In this document: positions 13,727 to 15,740 of the stretch, one piece after another | Numbering within the stretch: position 1 is the stretch's first letter | How the letters are laid out: the number at the start of each line of letters is the position of its first letter | From: Armatimonadota bacterium | GTDB taxonomy: Bacteria; Armatimonadota; Armatimonadia; Armatimonadales; Armatimonadaceae | NCBI GenBank assembly: GCA_014379275.1 | Contig: JACMMA010000343.1 | Span: 1 to 15,740 of the forward strand | Reading direction: 5' to 3' | DNA length: 15,740 nucleotides | Notes under the pieces: generated by a model | What the model was told of the DNA's origin: nothing | Database searches by the model: none | Seen by the model: only the letters and a program-made list of their open reading frames with translations | Program-made: the position numbers and the translations under genes

Positions 13727-14210
13727 AGCCGATCCAGAAACGTGAATCGGTCAAGTTCTTCCGGATCGGCTTCAAGGTCAGTGAAAGACGCGCGTGCAAA
13801 CTGGCGGGCATATGCCGCTCCACTACACGCTACCAGAGCCAAGCTAAAGACCAGGCGGGGCTACGGATTCGGATTCGTGACCTGGCTGGCTCACGTGTTC
13901 GGTATGGCTACCGCCGGTTGCACGTTCTGCTTCAAAGGGAAGGCTGGAAGGTCAACCATAAGCGCGTCTACCGGATTTATCGCCTGGATGGGTTGTCGTT
14001 ATGCCTCAAGACTAAGAAGAAAAGAGCTTCGAGTCCTCGTGTTCCCTGCCCTGCAGCTACATGCCCTAATGACCGGTGGAGCATGGATTTCGTAGCAGAT
14101 CGGCTTGCGAATGGCAGGGCTTACCGAACACTCACGTTAGTCGATAACGTTAGTAAAGTTAGCCCCGCTATCGAGGTAGATTTTGCACTGTCTGGTAAGC
14201 GGGTCACGAT
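13723..14210 (+). pseudogene. IS3-family transposase orfB, truncated by IS256-family insertion
   Basis: The orfB frame begins at the overlap with orfA (TTG 13723, reached mainly by frameshift). It shows the N-terminal HTH_21 region (SERRACKLAGICRSTTRYQS, then VRYGYRRLHVLLQREGWKVN and KRVYRIYRLDGLSL). The start of the integrase domain, with its first catalytic Asp in RWSMDFVADRLANGRAYRTL, follows. Similarity stops at about GKRVT, where the IS256-family terminal repeat starts at 14211. The rest of the frame to 14265 is IS256 sequence. The second Asp and the Glu are missing, so the product is inactive. Confidence 0.88.
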
Positions 14211-15521
14211 AGCGCAACAATTCGTCTGTAAAATCTCGAATCCTGTTCGATTACTATGCTTCTAATTTTTCCATTGTTAAGTAGACTTTTCCCGTCTCCC
14301 ACCCGTCACTGATCTCCATCAAAACTGCCGAGGCGAGTCGTAGGCAGGACGATTCCGATACAAACGAGCCGACCACTCGAAACCGACGGCGTAACTCCTT
14401 GTTTACTCTCTTCAAACCATCGGTCGTCCGCAGCACTCGGCGTTGCGTTTCAGGCAAAGAAAGCACTGCCAATCCTTCTGCGATCGCTGATTCCATCCAT
14501 AACGACAATTTAGGAGCAGTCTTCTCATACTCTTTGACTGCCATCTTGAGTAATCCTTGCGCCGTTACGAGATCAGAGGCAGTAGATATCGAGCGAATCT
14601 TGGATGCGACCTCCCGCTTCATCTCTTCTTTAGGCACATAAGACTGAGCATTCTGCTGGAGATGAAACTGACAACGTTGCCAAGCAACACCCCCGAAAAC
14701 GGCTCGCCGTGCCGCTCGTATTCCCGAGTGGTCATCGCTCGTTATCAAGCGAACACCACGTAGACCACGAGCAACAAGGCTCTCAAAAAATGAACGCCAA
14801 TGTAGTTCACTTTCGCTTGCCGAGACAGAAACCCCTAAAAGGGAACGCTTTCCCTCCTCATTGACTCCGCTCGCAATCAGTACGGCGGCATCTCTGACCA
14901 ATCCATCCTGCCTAATTTTGACCCAGATGGCATCGCATTGAAGGTAAGGGATTCCCCCTAGAGGACGATTCCGCCATCTTTTCAATACTTCGTCCAGTTC
15001 CGCACTAGCACGGCTAACTGTCATGGAGGAAATGCTTGTCCCACAAAGTGATTCTAGCACTGCGGAAACACGACGAGTGGATACTCCCTGAACGTACATT
15101 TCAGCAAGGGCTACTTTGAGTGCTTTTTCTGAGAGCAGAGCCGCATCCAAACTCTGGGGATGGAATGGTTCTTCGCTCCCTCGCACCTGGGGAACGGATA
15201 GATTCAGTTTTCCCAAACGGGTGGAAAGGGATCGTACCTTGTATCCATTTGATTGCCCGTTGCGTTCCTCGGTACGCTCGTAGGGTGCGGCACCAATGTG
15301 CTTTTCCCACTCGTGTTTCATCGCGGCGTTGAGCAACACGGTCAACACCTGGGCAAGAGGGTTGTCACTTGTCCCCGTTAATAGTGGCAACAAGGCGACC
15401 AATGCGTTATCCTCGGGCTGGTGAGTCATTTCTCTTGATTTCTTTCTTTTTGGCGATTGAAAGATTCGAGAAATGGCTCGCTATACCTGCTTGCCAAATT
15501 TTACAGACACAATGTTACACT
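14211..15521 (-). mobile_element. IS256-family insertion sequence, about 1.31 kb
   Basis: The terminal inverted repeats are about 27 bp, at 14211-14237 and 15495-15521. Both contain GTCTGTAAAAT, and the right end, read inward, starts AGTGTAACATTGTGTCTGTA. They match at about 20 of 27 bases. One transposase gene fills the interior. No 8-9-bp target duplication is visible (GTCACGAT on one side, ACTACATG on the other). This agrees with a later deletion on at least one side. Confidence 0.8.
14254..15429 (-). CDS. IS256-family transposase, full length but with catalytic Glu apparently replaced by Lys
   Basis: This 391-residue protein has the normal length of the family. It should move the element by a DDE transposase of the Mutator-related group. 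Motifs seen are RNGQSNGYKVRSLSTRLG, SLDAALLSEKALKVALAEMY-VQGVSTR, the first Asp166 in YLQCDAIWVKIR, and the second Asp232 in LITSDDHSGI followed by WQRCQFHLQQN. The motif that normally reads TTNxLERxNxExRRR here reads TTDGLKRVNKELRRR, with Asp337 for Asn and Lys340 for the Glu equivalent to IS256 Glu341. If that alignment is right the enzyme is dead. The start at ATG 15429 has a weak AAGAGA in front. Confidence 0.93.
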   Translation of the reverse strand: MTHQPEDNALVALLPLLTGTSDNPLAQVLTVLLNAAMKHEWEKHIGAAPYERTEERNGQSNGYKVRSLSTRLGKLNLSVPQVRGSEEPFHPQSLDAALLSEKALKVALAEMYVQGVSTRRVSAVLESLCGTSISSMTVSRASAELDEVLKRWRNRPLGGIPYLQCDAIWVKIRQDGLVRDAAVLIASGVNEEGKRSLLGVSVSASESELHWRSFFESLVARGLRGVRLITSDDHSGIRAARRAVFGGVAWQRCQFHLQQNAQSYVPKEEMKREVASKIRSISTASDLVTAQGLLKMAVKEYEKTAPKLSLWMESAIAEGLAVLSLPETQRRVLRTTDGLKRVNKELRRRFRVVGSFVSESSCLRLASAVLMEISDGWETGKVYLTMEKLEA

Positions 15522-15740
15522 ACTACATGAAAAGGCGGAAAACATCAGTGTAGCACCTCAGCATCCCTTCTATCTACCGCAAGGGATTATAGGTAAGGTT
15601 AGTTAAAAATGACTCAATCATTACGTTGAGGGGCAGCCCAATACCAGTACCCGAAAGCGATTGACGTAAGTCAGTCTGCCCATCTCATCGCGACACTATT
15701 AGACTGGCCTGCACTACGAAACAGGGACATCGTCCCGGTA
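15522..15740. other. Terminal stretch with no recognised gene
   Basis: Short frames on both strands show no family resemblance, and the sequence does not continue the interrupted IS3 orfB. A small inverted repeat, GGGAC-atc-GTCCC, lies at 15723-15735. It is also more AT-rich than the left part of the window. Confidence 0.5.

Larger units (their letters stand above)
13349..14210 (+). mobile_element. Partial IS3-family element (IS407/IS2-like group), right end lost
   Basis: The left end probably begins with TGACCCATCCCCCAAAATCT at 13349, which has the TG start and C-rich end usual for this group. It carries orfA, a slippery site and the first part of orfB. The element is interrupted at 14210/14211 by an IS256-family element. 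Its remaining part does not reappear on the far side, so a deletion or rearrangement followed the insertion. Confidence 0.75.

Noticed and set aside
14203..15529. Target-site duplication of the IS256-family element
   Set aside because: GTCACGAT and ACTACATG on the two sides do not match at the ends inferred from the inverted repeats.
1..15740. CRISPR arrays, tRNA and rRNA genes
   Set aside because: No regularly spaced repeats and no cloverleaf or rRNA-like segments were seen on reading the window.

Overview
The window is moderately GC-rich bacterial DNA with LacI/GntR-type sugar regulators, secreted multi-modular carbohydrate-active proteins and AAAGGA-like ribosome binding sites. This suggests a free-living saccharolytic bacterium. 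The gene style resembles Armatimonadota such as Capsulimonas, but that is a guess from style and is not demonstrated by any marker gene here.

Bases 1-6400 form a carbohydrate-utilisation region. It holds the 3' part of a LacI-family regulator, then a secreted 675-residue protein (unknown N-terminal domain, CBM6, F5/8-type C domain) on the + strand. Convergent to it is a secreted clan GH-A-like glycoside hydrolase with a jelly-roll module and a fascin-like beta-trefoil. Behind the hydrolase lies a GntR/LacI chimeric (AraR-type) regulator. The regulator has a clear sigma70-type promoter with a 30-bp palindromic operator between the -10 box and the ATG, so it is probably autoregulated, and it may also control the hydrolase.

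Bases 6400-9370 hold a strong bidirectional terminator, a 124-bp inverted-repeat element, and a tightly coupled two-gene unit. That unit is a helical-N-terminus plus von Willebrand A (TROVE/Ro60-like architecture) protein overlapping an ARPP/DUF6569-like protein by 16 bp. This pair is the best candidate for an under-described system. A 148-bp inverted-repeat element lies upstream of it. An 80-bp-scale palindromic repeat occurs both inside the second gene of the pair and just behind the hydrolase gene at 2917-2990.

Bases 9375-12800 hold a minus-strand operon: a HutC-type GntR regulator (apparently leaderless and autoregulated), deoxyribose-phosphate aldolase (DeoC) and a cytoplasmic GH9-like protein.

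Bases 12800-15521 are an insertion-sequence graveyard. A decayed IS3-family orfB is followed by a second IS3-family element with intact orfA and a -1 frameshift site. That element's orfB is cut by an IS256-family element whose transposase appears to have Lys at the position of the catalytic Glu. Two of the IS3 genes carry near-identical small palindromic insertions of 20 and 21 bp flanked by 3-4-bp direct repeats. The last ~220 bases hold no recognisable gene. No tRNA, rRNA or CRISPR array was seen.
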